The position numbers were made by a program, and so were the translations under genes. From Acidimicrobiaceae bacterium (GTDB lineage Bacteria > Actinomycetota > Acidimicrobiia > Acidimicrobiales > Aldehydirespiratoraceae): a DNA stretch of 64,000 nucleotides. The stretch is taken from positions 117,033-181,032 of the forward strand of contig JAPPMP010000002.1 of NCBI GenBank assembly GCA_028819005.1. Reading direction: 5' to 3'. Shown piece after piece: positions 20,203 through 31,309 of the stretch. Below the pieces are notes generated by a model, which saw only the letters and a program-made list of their open reading frames with translations, made no database searches and was not told the DNA's origin. Every line of letters begins with the position of its first letter. Positions within the stretch are counted from its first letter, which is position 1.

Positions 20203-21222
20203 TCATCGCAGCGTACCCAGTGCGTCGCGCAGGACCTGCGGGTCGATCCCGGTGACGGGTTCGACCCCGTTGGGTCCGTCCAGCACCAATGTGACGCCTT
20301 CGATCGCCTTCTTGTCGCGCTTGAAAAGGTCGAGCAGTCTGTCGGCATCCAGTCCTTCGGGCAGCGCGCAGGGCAGGTCATAGGCGCCGAGCACGCGGCG
20401 ATGTTCCATCACTCGCGCTTCGCTGATGCGTCCAAGGAGCCGAGCCACCTCAGCTGCGTATGCGATCCCGACCGCTACGGCTTCACCGTGACGCAAGTCG
20501 TATTCGCCGGCCGTTTCGATGGCATGGGCGAGCGTATGGCCATAGTTGAGAATCGCCCGTCTGCCTCCTTCCCGCTCGTCGGCAGCTACCACATCGGCTT
20601 TGATCTGCACACAGGCCGAAACCACATCGGCATTCACTTTCCCCTCGGGTGAGCCTGCGGGTGCGTCGGGAACCGAGCCGAGGAAGTGGTACTTGGCAAC
20701 CTCGCCCAAGCCGCTGCGGTATTCGCGGACCGGCAGCGTCGCCAACATCTCCGTGTCGCAGACCACCGCTGTCGGTTGCCAGAAAGCTCCCACGAGGTTC
20801 TTGCCTTCAAGCAGGTTGACCCCTGTTTTTCCGCCGATCGCGGCGTCGACTTGGGCCAACAGCGTGGTTGCCACGTTGATGAAACGAACACCGCGGTGAT
20901 AGACCGCGGCCGCGAACCCTCCAACGTCGGTGACGACGCCGCCGCCAACTGCCACGACCACATCAGCGCGGGTGAACCCGGCGACCGTCATTTTGCGACA
21001 GATGTCTTCGACAAGGCTCATCGACTTCGCTGATTCTCCGTCTGGAACTGTGATTGTCAGTTGCGCCAGGCCGGGATCGACGTTCCACGGAATCGACTCC
21101 TGGGTGACGACGGCAACCCGCTTGGCGTCGGTGGGGATCAGCTCGCCCAGAAGTTCCCGCACCCCCGGCCCAACGTGAACCTGGTAGCCGCGATCGCGCA
21201 GTTCAACGTCGATTACCGGCAT
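20203..21222 (-). CDS. aroB: 3-dehydroquinate synthase
   Basis: Converts DAHP to 3-dehydroquinate using NAD and a divalent metal. The 339-aa chain contains VPDGESAKSM, the NAD-binding VAVGGGVVTDVGGFAA, QVDAAIGGKTGVN and the metal-ligand region NYGHTLAHAIE. The start overlaps the end of aroK by 10 bp. Confidence 0.96.
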   Translation of the reverse strand: MPVIDVELRDRGYQVHVGPGVRELLGELIPTDAKRVAVVTQESIPWNVDPGLAQLTITVPDGESAKSMSLVEDICRKMTVAGFTRADVVVAVGGGVVTDVGGFAAAVYHRGVRFINVATTLLAQVDAAIGGKTGVNLLEGKNLVGAFWQPTAVVCDTEMLATLPVREYRSGLGEVAKYHFLGSVPDAPAGSPEGKVNADVVSACVQIKADVVAADEREGGRRAILNYGHTLAHAIETAGEYDLRHGEAVAVGIAYAAEVARLLGRISEARVMEHRRVLGAYDLPCALPEGLDADRLLDLFKRDKKAIEGVTLVLDGPNGVEPVTGIDPQVLRDALGTLR

Positions 21223-21755
21223 TGGGCTGCCCCTTCAACGTTGCGGGCACGCGCTGCGACAATCAGCTCGACGCACTCCGCGACCGACCTGTCGGACGTG
21301 TCGATTCGGAGGTCCGCGACCTCGTTGTATCCCTCGGCGCGTTCGGCGACTTTGGTTCGCAGCGCGCCTGTCACATCATCACCAGCCAGCAGGGGTCTGC
21401 CCTCGCCACGGCCAACCCTGCAGGCCAACACCTCCACGGCGGCATCCAACCACACCACCCATGCATCGGCTTGACGCAGCAGATCCCTGTTGGACTCGCT
21501 GACAACCACACCGCCTCCAGCGGAGATCACCGCCGGGTGACCCGCAACCGCCTGCGACAGAGCCTCGTGTTCAAGCGCCCTAAAACCAGATTCGCCCTCT
21601 GTCGCGAATATCTCTGGGATCGTGAGGCCGCGAGTCTGCGCGATCATCTCGTCGACATCGACATGATCCAAGCGCTCCCTTTTTGCCAGAGCGCGGCCGA
21701 CTGCCGTCTTCCCTGAGCCCATCGGACCTACCAGAATGACCGAAGCCAACGACAT
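21213..21755 (-). CDS. aroK: Shikimate kinase
   Basis: Phosphorylates shikimate at the 3-position. The Walker A is GPMGSGKTAV (residues 11-20), followed by DHVDVDEMIA with the substrate-binding Asp, and AGGGVVVSESNRDLL with the shikimate-binding Gly-Gly. The 180-aa length fits. In related genomes aroC lies just upstream, between this gene and the prepilin peptidase; here only 72 bp separate the two. Confidence 0.95.
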   Translation of the reverse strand: MSLASVILVGPMGSGKTAVGRALAKRERLDHVDVDEMIAQTRGLTIPEIFATEGESGFRALEHEALSQAVAGHPAVISAGGGVVVSESNRDLLRQADAWVVWLDAAVEVLACRVGRGEGRPLLAGDDVTGALRTKVAERAEGYNEVADLRIDTSDRSVAECVELIVAARARNVEGAAQCR

Positions 21756-21827
21756 GACAAGAGGTTACCTGACCCATTCCCGGACACCGGAAGGTTTATA
21801 CCCGGGAGCGCTACGCCCTGCGCGTGT

Positions 21828-22670
21828 TTAAAACGCTGGGATTGAGTCGGCGAGGAGGACCACAGTCATGGTGGCGCAGGCCAGTGCGGGGCCGAAGGGG
21901 AAGCTCTGGGCCAGGATCCTCACCGGCTGGTCAGCTACCGCTTGCGGATCCGGTAGCACGTCTCGTTTGAGCCTTCGCCTCAGAACACTGATCGAGATTC
22001 CGCCCACCAGACCGATGAGGCTGGCCAGAAGCTGTGCCCAGAACACATAGCGGACCACGTCAACCCAGTCTCCATTGCTGGACCCGGTGACCCAACCCAA
22101 GTTCAATCCAAGGAGCAGAGAAAACTTCACGTCGCCGAACCCCAGACCTCTCGGCGAAATCAGATGAACCACCAACAAGAAGCTGAAATAGACGCACATA
22201 CCCAAGACCGCATACCCGAGAACGCGACGATCACCGCTGCCTATCGCCCCGGCCACCATCACCAGCGACGACAATCCCAGCGCTGAAAAAACGAACCGAT
22301 CAGGAAGCCGATAGCTGTACAAGTCGACCAACGAAAGCGCCATCAATGAGACCACCAGCACAAGCGGCGGAAACAGCTGCCACCCCCAACCGAACCGCAG
22401 GGTTGCCGCAACCCACAACGCTGAGGTCGTCAACTCGATGGTCGGATACATGAGGCCGATCCGAACCAAGCAGTGCCGGCAACGGCCTCGCAGCACCAGC
22501 CACGACACCAGCGGAATGGTCTCGGACCAGGCCAGGCGCGCCTTGCAGGCACCACACCGAGAACGAAACGAGAGGGCCTCGCCGCCGACGACCCGGTCTG
22601 CCGGAATCGTCACCAGGCCGCCGACGACCAAGCCGACGGCAGACACAGCAACGATCAGCGCCGTGTTCAC
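21828..22670 (-). CDS. Prepilin peptidase (A24 family)
   Basis: Integral membrane aspartyl protease that cleaves, and may N-methylate, type IV prepilin-like leader peptides. The cytoplasmic CxxC pairs appear as CGACKARLAW and CRHC around IPLVSWLVLRGR, the signature of bifunctional PilD-type enzymes. The two active-site Asp residues are in SLVDLYSYRLPD and GLGFGDVKF. Several hydrophobic segments are visible over 280 aa. The start is GTG with GAGAGG upstream. No pilin genes are nearby; its place in the aro cluster is conserved in mycobacteria. Confidence 0.92.
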   Translation of the reverse strand: MNTALIVAVSAVGLVVGGLVTIPADRVVGGEALSFRSRCGACKARLAWSETIPLVSWLVLRGRCRHCLVRIGLMYPTIELTTSALWVAATLRFGWGWQLFPPLVLVVSLMALSLVDLYSYRLPDRFVFSALGLSSLVMVAGAIGSGDRRVLGYAVLGMCVYFSFLLVVHLISPRGLGFGDVKFSLLLGLNLGWVTGSSNGDWVDVVRYVFWAQLLASLIGLVGGISISVLRRRLKRDVLPDPQAVADQPVRILAQSFPFGPALACATMTVVLLADSIPAF

Positions 22671-23215
22671 GTGCCCGCCTCTCTTTCGATCCCGTCCGCG
22701 GCGCTGTTTTCATCCAAACACGCCGCGCTGGAGGAACCGATCCTAACCTCTTCTCCGTGGGTACACAATCAGCCTGCGCAATACCCAGGGTGAATCAGTG
22801 TGCTGACCGGAAGTCGCTGTGAGAGCTGCGCTGAGTCGGTGTAGCGCTCCTCAGCCGAGCTTGAGAGCCTATCGACCGGCCCCACCCGCATCCACGCGCT
22901 AACAACCTCACGCGAACCGACAACTAGATACTTTGGATCGCTCGGACAATCACGACGGCAAAGAACAGTGGCACTGTCCAGCGGTTGAGCGTCTTGACGC
23001 TCCGACTGAGGAGACCACAACAAGATTTCTTGAGCGCGGCACGGTCTCCGACACGGTGTAGCGGCCCGTCTGTACTTGAGGAATTGGCTTTTCTGCTGGA
23101 ATCGACCCCCAGACACCACCTATGTAGTAACGGTAAGACTTGATGGGGGTTGGCGAAGCAACCGGTGCGTTCCAAAAACCTGCCGACAACGCGCGTGTTT
23201 GTTTGCAAGGGCGGC
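22671..23215. other. 545-bp gap without a recognisable gene
   Basis: Short frames exist on both strands but none shows a family motif, a good start site or codon bias like the neighbours. I see no tRNA or known structured RNA. It lies between aroE and the prepilin peptidase and may be eroded coding sequence. Confidence 0.5.
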
Positions 23216-24046
23216 TCAGCTCAGGTGCGCTCGCAGTGCCGACCTCATGGCGTCGACGGGGGCGGTGCGGCCGGTCCAGTGGGCGATGGCGACAGCGGCC
23301 TGGTGGACCAGCATCGACCCGCCGTTGTACGAGCGGATCCCCGCGGCACGCGCGGCCGCCAGCCAAACCGTCTCAGACGGGTTGTAGACGATATCCACCA
23401 CGATTTGACCGCGGTGCAACAACGCTGGATCGCACGGCATGGCGCTGTCGGGCGCCATGCCGACCGTTGTGGCATTGACCACGATGTCGGCGCCGGCTAT
23501 GTCCGCGTGTCGGGCCACCGTGCCGACCGAACCGGCCAACCCTGCACAGACTTCAGCACGCTGCGCGGTGCGGTTGACGATCAACACGCCCGCCGCGCCC
23601 GCATCAGCGCAAGCCCGCGAGATCGCCCGGGCCGCTCCGCCGGCGCCGAGCACCGCTACCGTTTTTTCTTGGACGGTTGTGTCGGCATCCTCGAGCAAGG
23701 CCCCAAGGAAGCCGTCTCCGTCTGTGTTCTCGGCACGAACCCGTCCGTCTGCTGATGCTACGAGACAGTTCGCCGCACCGAGAGCCGCTACCGCGTCTGA
23801 AACCTCGTCCGCGGCTTGGGCCACCGCGTCCTTGTGCGGAGTTGTGACCGACAAGCCGGCCAATCCAACGGTTCGCATCGCCTCAACTGCTTGGGCGCCC
23901 CTGCCCGCGCTGACTGGAAAGGGAACCGAGACCCAGTCAATTCCGAGCGCCGCGAACGCCGCATTGTGCAACGCAGGCGAGAGCGAATGGGTCACGGGAT
24001 CGCCGATGACTCCCGTCACTCTGGTGGCGCCGGACACGCTAATCAT
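23216..24046 (-). CDS. aroE: Shikimate dehydrogenase
   Basis: Reduces 3-dehydroshikimate with NADPH. The substrate site is in GDPVTHSLSPALHNAAF; the catalytic Lys is in VTTPHKDAV. The nucleotide-binding loop is VLGAGGAARAI, followed by VNRTAQRAE, and the C-terminal end has GGSMLVHQAAVAIAHWTG. The length of 276 aa is normal. It follows mltG by about 15 bp. Confidence 0.95.
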   Translation of the reverse strand: MISVSGATRVTGVIGDPVTHSLSPALHNAAFAALGIDWVSVPFPVSAGRGAQAVEAMRTVGLAGLSVTTPHKDAVAQAADEVSDAVAALGAANCLVASADGRVRAENTDGDGFLGALLEDADTTVQEKTVAVLGAGGAARAISRACADAGAAGVLIVNRTAQRAEVCAGLAGSVGTVARHADIAGADIVVNATTVGMAPDSAMPCDPALLHRGQIVVDIVYNPSETVWLAAARAAGIRSYNGGSMLVHQAAVAIAHWTGRTAPVDAMRSALRAHLS

Positions 24047-24061
24047 CGGCAGAACCAGAAC

Positions 24062-25597
24062 TCATCGGCAGTACCCCAGTTCTCGACAGACGACCACGGC
24101 CGCGTTGTGGTCGTCGAGGTTGGTGGTGAACGTGTGGGCGCCGTCGACTCCGCCGTGGTCAGTCCGAGCCCAGAACAGCAGTTCTGGGTCGGGGTCTGGT
24201 TGCAGTGCCGCGCGCAGAGCCGCCTCGCCCGGAGCGGCGATCGGGGTCGGCGGAATCCCCGTGTTGAGCCGAGTGTTGTACGGCGAGTCGACAAGCAGGT
24301 CCGTCGCGGTCAAACCCTGTGTGAACGACTTGTTGAGCGCGTAGTAGACGCTGGCGTCGACGCCGAGCGGTTCGCCCCGCAACAGGCGGTTGTACATGAC
24401 TCTGGCCATCTGGGGGCGATCGACGTCGACTCTCGCCTCTTCCTCGATCAACGACGCGATGGTGATGATCTGGTAGTCCGTCAGACCGAGCTGCTCGATC
24501 ACCGGATCTCTTCCAACCTCATCAATCAGGGCTCCGAAACGCTGGTCGAACGTGTTGCTCATTCGCTGGACAAACCTAGCTTCGTCGCGCAGGCCGTCTT
24601 CGGGAACATCGTAGGTGGCCGGAAAGAGCAGGCCTTCGAACCACGAGAACTGACCGATGTCGGTGGGCAGATAGTTCGATACGTAGGCTGGATTGTTGAG
24701 CGCTTCGACGATCTGGGCACGATCGAACTGCGGGTTCACCTCGACCATACGGTCGATGATCTCGACGACTCTCAGACCCTCAGGAATCGTGAAGCTCTCA
24801 TAGACCACAGGAATCGGGCCGCTGACCAGGGTGTTGTTGACGTCTGCGTAGGGCATATTCTCGAACAGCGCGTATTCGCCGACCTCGAACGAAGTGTCGA
24901 GGTCGCATCGCAGAAAGCCCCAAATGGTGATTTCTCCCCCGTTGGGGCCGTCGCACCGAAGCCAATAGCGAAAGACTGTGGCGTTGCCGATCACCCCGGC
25001 GTTGTCGAGGTTGGTGGCTATCTGATTGACCGCTTCACCGTTTCTGATCGTGAAGATCACCGGTTCGCCCAACGGTCCCGACGGAACGATCTGGCCGTCG
25101 ATCCAATCGTAGATCCGCCCGCGGATCGTTGTGACCAACAAGAAGATGATCACAGCGACGCCGAGCAGGCGCAGGAACCCGCCCCAGTGGCTTCGGTAGC
25201 GGACCCAGTTCCGATCCTCGGCGTCGTAGCGGGGGTCCACGAGCGGATCGGCGTCGGGTTCGTCTTCGAAGACATACTCGATGCCGTCTGCGTCGAATCC
25301 TGCTGACAGTTCGACCGCCGGCGGCGCCTCGTAGTCCGGGAGTGCGAACGGGATTTCTCTGCCCTGGGGGTCCGCATGCCATTCGTCGGCTCGGCTGTCG
25401 GGCCCCGTGCCGGGCGATGCGACGCCGGCGCCGACCAAGGCCCGATCTTCTGACCGGGCAAGTTCTGTATCCAGCGATAGAGCGGACGGCTCCGGTCGCG
25501 CCTCGACGGGAATGGCGGAGATCCAGCCGAGCAGGAACGCACGATAGTCGGTGCGGACTCGACGAGGGTCCTTCTCAGCCACGGGGCATTCCGGCAT
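24062..25597 (-). CDS. mltG: Endolytic murein transglycosylase MltG
   Basis: Membrane-anchored enzyme that cuts nascent peptidoglycan strands. An N-terminal cytoplasmic acidic region of about 140 residues precedes a single membrane segment (LLGVAVIIFLLVTTI). The YceG domain carries the catalytic Glu in ASLIEEEARVDVDRPQMARVMYNRL and the later PTPIAAPGEAAL motif. The long acidic cytoplasmic N-terminus is common in actinobacterial MltG. The start is ambiguous: ATG 25597 or GTG 25582; both overlap or touch the ruvX end. Confidence 0.93.
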   Translation of the reverse strand: MPECPVAEKDPRRVRTDYRAFLLGWISAIPVEARPEPSALSLDTELARSEDRALVGAGVASPGTGPDSRADEWHADPQGREIPFALPDYEAPPAVELSAGFDADGIEYVFEDEPDADPLVDPRYDAEDRNWVRYRSHWGGFLRLLGVAVIIFLLVTTIRGRIYDWIDGQIVPSGPLGEPVIFTIRNGEAVNQIATNLDNAGVIGNATVFRYWLRCDGPNGGEITIWGFLRCDLDTSFEVGEYALFENMPYADVNNTLVSGPIPVVYESFTIPEGLRVVEIIDRMVEVNPQFDRAQIVEALNNPAYVSNYLPTDIGQFSWFEGLLFPATYDVPEDGLRDEARFVQRMSNTFDQRFGALIDEVGRDPVIEQLGLTDYQIITIASLIEEEARVDVDRPQMARVMYNRLLRGEPLGVDASVYYALNKSFTQGLTATDLLVDSPYNTRLNTGIPPTPIAAPGEAALRAALQPDPDPELLFWARTDHGGVDGAHTFTTNLDDHNAAVVVCRELGYCR

Positions 25598-25997
25598 CAA
25601 GCCACGACTGCAACATCACTGCCGCAGCAACCTTGTCGACCACGCGACGACGGGCGTCGGCTTTCATCTCTTGTCGCATGAGGAAACGCTCCGCGGAAAC
25701 CGTGGTCAGACGTTCATCGTAGGCAACGACCTCAATGTCGAGCGTTTCGCCCAATGCCGTCGCCTCACGCAGGTACTTCTTGGCCGCAGGCCCGAGCGAC
25801 CCGTTCATATTGTAGGGGACGCCCACCACCACGATCTCCGCTTCCCAGTCGTTCGCCAGAGCAGCAAGCTCGCGATGCTCGCTCTGTCGATCCCCCTGGC
25901 GTTTTACGACTTCGATCGGGGTGGCTATCGAACCCCGCGAGTCGCTCACGGCTACGCCGATTCTTTTTGAGCCGAGATCGATCCCTAGGGCTCGCAT
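25575..25997 (-). CDS. ruvX: RuvX/YqgF family Holliday junction resolvase-like protein
   Basis: RNase H-fold nuclease implicated in rRNA processing and recombination. From ATG 25997 the protein has 140 aa and begins MRALGIDLGSKRIGVAVSD, the first catalytic Asp motif; VVGVPYNMNGSLGP and VAYDERLTTVSAERFL are the other two. The frame extends to 26105 but that part lies inside alaS. The start falls one base after the alaS stop. Confidence 0.93.
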   Translation of the reverse strand: MRALGIDLGSKRIGVAVSDSRGSIATPIEVVKRQGDRQSEHRELAALANDWEAEIVVVGVPYNMNGSLGPAAKKYLREATALGETLDIEVVAYDERLTTVSAERFLMRQEMKADARRRVVDKVAAAVMLQSWLDAGMPRG

Positions 25998-25998
25998 G

Positions 25999-28599
25999 TC
26001 AGTCGCGGCCGGACGCGGCGCGGACCTCGTCGAGTGCGTCATCAAGCGCCTCGGCTTTGGATCCTCCGGCGACTGCGAACTCGTCGGCCGACTTGCCTCC
26101 CCCACCTACAATCTTCTTGGCGTCTTCGATCAGGACACCAGCGTTGAACCGGCTGTCAGCGGTGACAGCCGACACCAGTGCCACGCCCCCGCTGTCCAGC
26201 GCCGCTCCGAGGACCACAGCGTCGACTCCGTCGTGATCGCGCACCGACAGGGCCAGATCGCGGAGTCCGTTTCGGTCCAGCCCATCGACCCGTGCCACCA
26301 CCACGCCTCCCACGGCTTGGGCGGCCAGTGTCGGCGCTTGAGCGATCGCCATCTTCTGTTTCAGCGCGGTGACTTCATGGCGCAGGGACTTCGCTTCGGT
26401 CGCGAGCCGCTCGACGCCCACTAGGAGGTCGTTGGCCGGAACGTTCAGAGTCTTCGCAGCAGCGCTCGCACTGGAGTCGACCGAACGGAAGTAGTCGATC
26501 GTGGCCTGACCGGTGAGCGCCTCGACACGACGAATGTTGCTTCCGATCGAACCTTCCGAGACGATGCGCAACGGTCCGATGTCACCCAGCGCGCGCACAT
26601 GGGTCCCGCCACAGAGTTCCGTTGAATGCGGACCGGCCTGCAGGACCCGCACGACATCGCCGTACTTGTCGCCGAAGAATGCGATCGCGCCGAGACGCTT
26701 AGCTTCGTCCATCGTCGTTTCGAAATGCTCACAGGCGGGGTTGGCGAGCACTTCGGCATTGACGAAGTCCTCGATTTCAGTGATCTCGCCGGGAGTCAAC
26801 GCCTGGTAGTGGCTGAAGTCGAAGCGCAGCCGATCGGGGCCGACATAGGACCCTTGCTGTTTGACATGGTCGCCGACGATCAGGCGCAGGGCTGCGTGCA
26901 GCAGGTGAGTGGCGGTGTGGTTGCGCCGAATCAACTCGCGGCGCTCGTTGTCTATTGCCGCCTTTGCTGTCTGGCCCACTGCCACCTCGCCCGCGACCGA
27001 CTCGATGGCATGGACGACCAGTCCCGGCACTCCATAGCGGGCGTCGGCGACTGAGACCTCTCCCGTGTCGGTCCGGATGGTCCCCGTATCGCCGATCTGA
27101 CCGCCGGACTCGGCATAGAACGGCGTGCGGTCGAGGACCACAACCTCGTCGTCGATATGGATGATCTCCGCGACCGTTTCTGTCTCGGTGCGGCCGGTGA
27201 ACTCGGTCTCGCCGTACGTGTCGACCAACTCGACGAGGGGGCCGGCATCGCCGGCGGCGACTTCTCCGCGGGCGTCTTTGGCCCGTTTCTGCTGCTCCGC
27301 CATGGCGACGCGGAAACCATCGACGTCGACGGCGATACCCCGCTCCTTGGTGATCTCCTCGGTGAGTTCCAGCGGGAAACCGTAGGTGTCATGCAGCAGG
27401 AACGCAGTGGCTCCGGGCAGCGACCTGCCTGTGTCGACGCTGTCGAGGGGGTCCAGCTTGGCAAGCTCAGCATCGAGGATGAGCTGACCAGTGCGCAGCG
27501 TCTCTCTGAATCGCCGCTCCTCGCGGTCGATCACGTCACGCACGAACTGGTGGTTCTTGACCAGATCCGGGTAATCGGCGCCCATCACATCCACCACACG
27601 GTCGACCATTCGGCCCATCACGGTGTCGCTGTCGCCGTTGGACTCTTCGACGCCGAGCAGGTAGGAGTGGCGGACCGCGCGGCGCAGGATGCGACGCAGC
27701 ACATAGCCTCGGGCCTCGTTGGACGGAAAGACGCCGTCGCTGACCAGCATCGATGTGCTGCGGGCATGGTCGGCCAGAATCCGCAGCGAAACCGACTGCT
27801 GTTCCGAGGCGCTCGCGGCGTCCACACCGGTGAGCTCCGCCGCTGTGCCCAGCAGTTTCTGGAGTTCATCGGTCTCCCACACCGAATCAACACCCTGGAG
27901 CACCGAGACCGTGCGTTCCAAGCCCATCCCCGTGTCTATCGAAGGCTTGGGCAGGGGGGTCTTGGAGCCGTCGGGGCGTTGATCGAACTGCATGAAGACG
28001 AGGTTCCAGATCTCGATGTAGCGATCCTCGCCTCCGTGTTCGGGACCGCCACCAGCTCCGAAGGCGGGACCCTTGTCCCAGAAGATCTCCGAACACGGCC
28101 CGCACGGTCCCGAGGCGCCCATCTTCCAATAGTTGTCCTCGTCGAGGCGCTGGAGGCGCTCGGCGGGAATCCCCACCTCGTTCAGCCAAATGGCGGCGGC
28201 CTCGTCGTCGCTGAGATGCACGGTGACCCACAGACGCTCCGGGTCGAGGCCCAGAACATCGACCACGAACTCCCACGCCCAGGCGATCGCCTCAGATTTG
28301 AAGTAGTCGCCGAAACTGAAATTGCCCATCATCTCGAAGAAGGTGAAATGACGGCTGGTCCGCCCTATTTCGTCGAGGTCGTTGTGTTTGCCGCCTGCTC
28401 TCACACACTTTTGGATGGTCACTGCCTTCTCGAAGGGTGGGGCCTGCTCTCCGGTGAAGTAGGTCTTGAACGGGACCATTCCCGCGACGGTGAACAGCAG
28501 GGTCGGGTCGTGGGGAATGAGGCTCGCTGAGGGCTGGTGGCTGTGGCCGCGCTCAGCGAAGAACGACGTGAAAGCGCGGCGAACTTCGTTGGCTTGCAT
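25999..28599 (-). CDS. alaS: Alanyl-tRNA synthetase
   Basis: Charges tRNA-Ala and edits Ser/Gly. The 866-aa protein has the class II catalytic core (RAGGKHNDLDEIG, HHTFFEMMGNFSFGDYFK-like segment at about 85-105), the editing domain with HTATHLLH and CGGTHVRALGDIG (zinc ligands), and a C-terminal C-Ala domain (GGGGKSADEFAVAGG). No T-box leader is evident upstream. Confidence 0.96.
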   Translation of the reverse strand: MQANEVRRAFTSFFAERGHSHQPSASLIPHDPTLLFTVAGMVPFKTYFTGEQAPPFEKAVTIQKCVRAGGKHNDLDEIGRTSRHFTFFEMMGNFSFGDYFKSEAIAWAWEFVVDVLGLDPERLWVTVHLSDDEAAAIWLNEVGIPAERLQRLDEDNYWKMGASGPCGPCSEIFWDKGPAFGAGGGPEHGGEDRYIEIWNLVFMQFDQRPDGSKTPLPKPSIDTGMGLERTVSVLQGVDSVWETDELQKLLGTAAELTGVDAASASEQQSVSLRILADHARSTSMLVSDGVFPSNEARGYVLRRILRRAVRHSYLLGVEESNGDSDTVMGRMVDRVVDVMGADYPDLVKNHQFVRDVIDREERRFRETLRTGQLILDAELAKLDPLDSVDTGRSLPGATAFLLHDTYGFPLELTEEITKERGIAVDVDGFRVAMAEQQKRAKDARGEVAAGDAGPLVELVDTYGETEFTGRTETETVAEIIHIDDEVVVLDRTPFYAESGGQIGDTGTIRTDTGEVSVADARYGVPGLVVHAIESVAGEVAVGQTAKAAIDNERRELIRRNHTATHLLHAALRLIVGDHVKQQGSYVGPDRLRFDFSHYQALTPGEITEIEDFVNAEVLANPACEHFETTMDEAKRLGAIAFFGDKYGDVVRVLQAGPHSTELCGGTHVRALGDIGPLRIVSEGSIGSNIRRVEALTGQATIDYFRSVDSSASAAAKTLNVPANDLLVGVERLATEAKSLRHEVTALKQKMAIAQAPTLAAQAVGGVVVARVDGLDRNGLRDLALSVRDHDGVDAVVLGAALDSGGVALVSAVTADSRFNAGVLIEDAKKIVGGGGKSADEFAVAGGSKAEALDDALDEVRAASGRD

Positions 28600-28660
28600 G
28601 AACGGCGAAGTCTATCGCCGCCAATACGCCACCTAGAACGGGACAAGCATGCGCTGACGC

Positions 28661-28730
28661 CTCCCGCTCTTTGTTCGCTGCGCTCACCGGGCTGCTCAAA
28701 CCGCGGCGGGCCGCTCAGGCCGCGGCCTCG
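28661..28730. repeat. Dispersed GC-rich repeat, copy 2
   Basis: The sequence from cccgctctttgttcgctgcg onward matches the copy at 50267-50321, with about 15 extra bases in the middle, and partly the tandem copies at 16779-16868. It lies between the alaS start and the 3' end of the DUF6167-like gene. Confidence 0.65.
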
Positions 28731-28784
28731 CAACCGGAACCCGAATTCGAGTCCCAGAATGTCTGTGCCGGTCCGCTCAACCTC

Positions 28785-29078
28785 TCAGTGGCGGATACGC
28801 GCGGGGCGGTGGCGGTGCGCTTGGCTGTCCTCAGCGAACTCAGCGCGCAGGTCGTGCTCAGTTCGGCGCATCGTTTCGCCGCCCTGCTGTGCCGCATCGC
28901 GCAGGTCCGCCAACAGATCGCGGGTTTTCGCCGCGACGCGTTTGCCGGCACCCGCCACGTCCTGCCGGACCTGCTCGGGGGTGTAGCGCTCGACCGCGCG
29001 CCGGAGCCGCTTCTGAACGTAGACGGAACTGCCGACACCGAGAGCAAATCCGGTCGTAGCCCAGAATGTGCGCTTCAT
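28785..29078 (-). CDS. DUF6167-like small membrane-associated protein
   Basis: A 97-aa protein of unknown function. It has one N-terminal hydrophobic stretch (TFWATTGFALGVGSSVYVQ) followed by a charged helical region (RRAVERYTPEQVRQDVAGAGKRV). Position (between a DUF948 gene and alaS) and shape match the DUF6167 proteins of actinobacteria. It overlaps the DUF948 gene by four bases. Confidence 0.65.
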   Translation of the reverse strand: MKRTFWATTGFALGVGSSVYVQKRLRRAVERYTPEQVRQDVAGAGKRVAAKTRDLLADLRDAAQQGGETMRRTEHDLRAEFAEDSQAHRHRPARIRH

Positions 29079-29515
29079 CGAACCTTGGACTTTCTCGACC
29101 GTCTGGCAACCCTCGAGCTGTGGCTGGTGCCTGCCTTGCGAGCGGGGAGAGCTTTTTGAGAACGTCCTCTCCGAAGAGTCAGGGCGGCTCTGCCTGCCCC
29201 TTTCATCATGGCCGCCGTCTTGATCAGTGGAGGGGTGAAGACTCTCTGCGTCAGCCGCGAGGCGACATCGGCTGTTGCGACGACCCTCTCGGCTCGACCG
29301 ATCACGTCATCGACTCGTTCGAGTTCGTCCCCCGCCTTGGCAACCGTGGTGCGCAGGTCGTCGAACATCGGGAGGCTCTCGCCTCGCAGTTCGTCGATCG
29401 TCTCGCGAAGCTGACGCAACGTCGCAACGAGGGCCTGCACGGCCAGCACCAGGATGACCACGACCACCAGACAGACAACCGTGACAACAACCGCCGCGAG
29501 GTCGACCGCGCTCAT
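29075..29515 (-). CDS. DUF948 family membrane protein
   Basis: A 146-aa protein with one N-terminal transmembrane helix (VVVTVVCLVVVVILVLAVQA) followed by a predicted coiled coil (LRQLRETIDELRGESLPMFDDL) and a basic tail. This is the layout of DUF948 proteins, which sit upstream of alaS in many actinobacteria. The function is unknown. I chose ATG 29515 (MSAVDLA); the frame extends to 29563 without similarity. Confidence 0.75.
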   Translation of the reverse strand: MSAVDLAAVVVTVVCLVVVVILVLAVQALVATLRQLRETIDELRGESLPMFDDLRTTVAKAGDELERVDDVIGRAERVVATADVASRLTQRVFTPPLIKTAAMMKGAGRAALTLRRGRSQKALPARKAGTSHSSRVARRSRKSKVR

Positions 29516-29667
29516 AGCTCGCCCAGCTTGCCCTGCTGGAAATCTCCGGTGACCGCGCCCCACACACCCGACACCTTAGCCTGGATCCACCGGTGGGCTG
29601 GGCTGGGGGTTGGGGACTGTCAGTTTTTTGTGTGACCGGTGGTGTGGCTCTATGAGCCGCCGCAGCG

Positions 29668-30960
<1,293 letters not shown>

Positions 30961-31309
30961 CATAAACCCCCACAGAAAACCAGCAGACCGAAAAACCTTC
31001 CCAAACATACCATTTGCGTACCCGAACACAACAACACCGCCCCATGCGCCGTGGCGCTGCTCATGACCAACGGGGGTTCGATTGTCGCGCTCGACTTCGA
31101 CGCAACCGTCACTTGGACGGCCTACAACGTAAACCCCAACCCGAGTCGACCCTGGTCCGCTTATCTGCTCGACAGAAGGCGGGGCACGAGTCTGCAGTTC
31201 TCGGTTTCACCACAACAACCAACACAGACGACGACAACCGACGTTCCAGTACATCTCGCTGCACGTGGTTTGACCCTTGGTTGCCGAGTCGTCGTTAACC
31301 GAAGCCGGC
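30961..31309. other. 349-bp intergenic region
   Basis: It lies between two minus-strand genes and should hold the promoter of the secreted-protein gene. A plus-strand frame (31051-31395) overlaps the next gene and shows no motif or start signal, so I do not call it. Confidence 0.5.
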
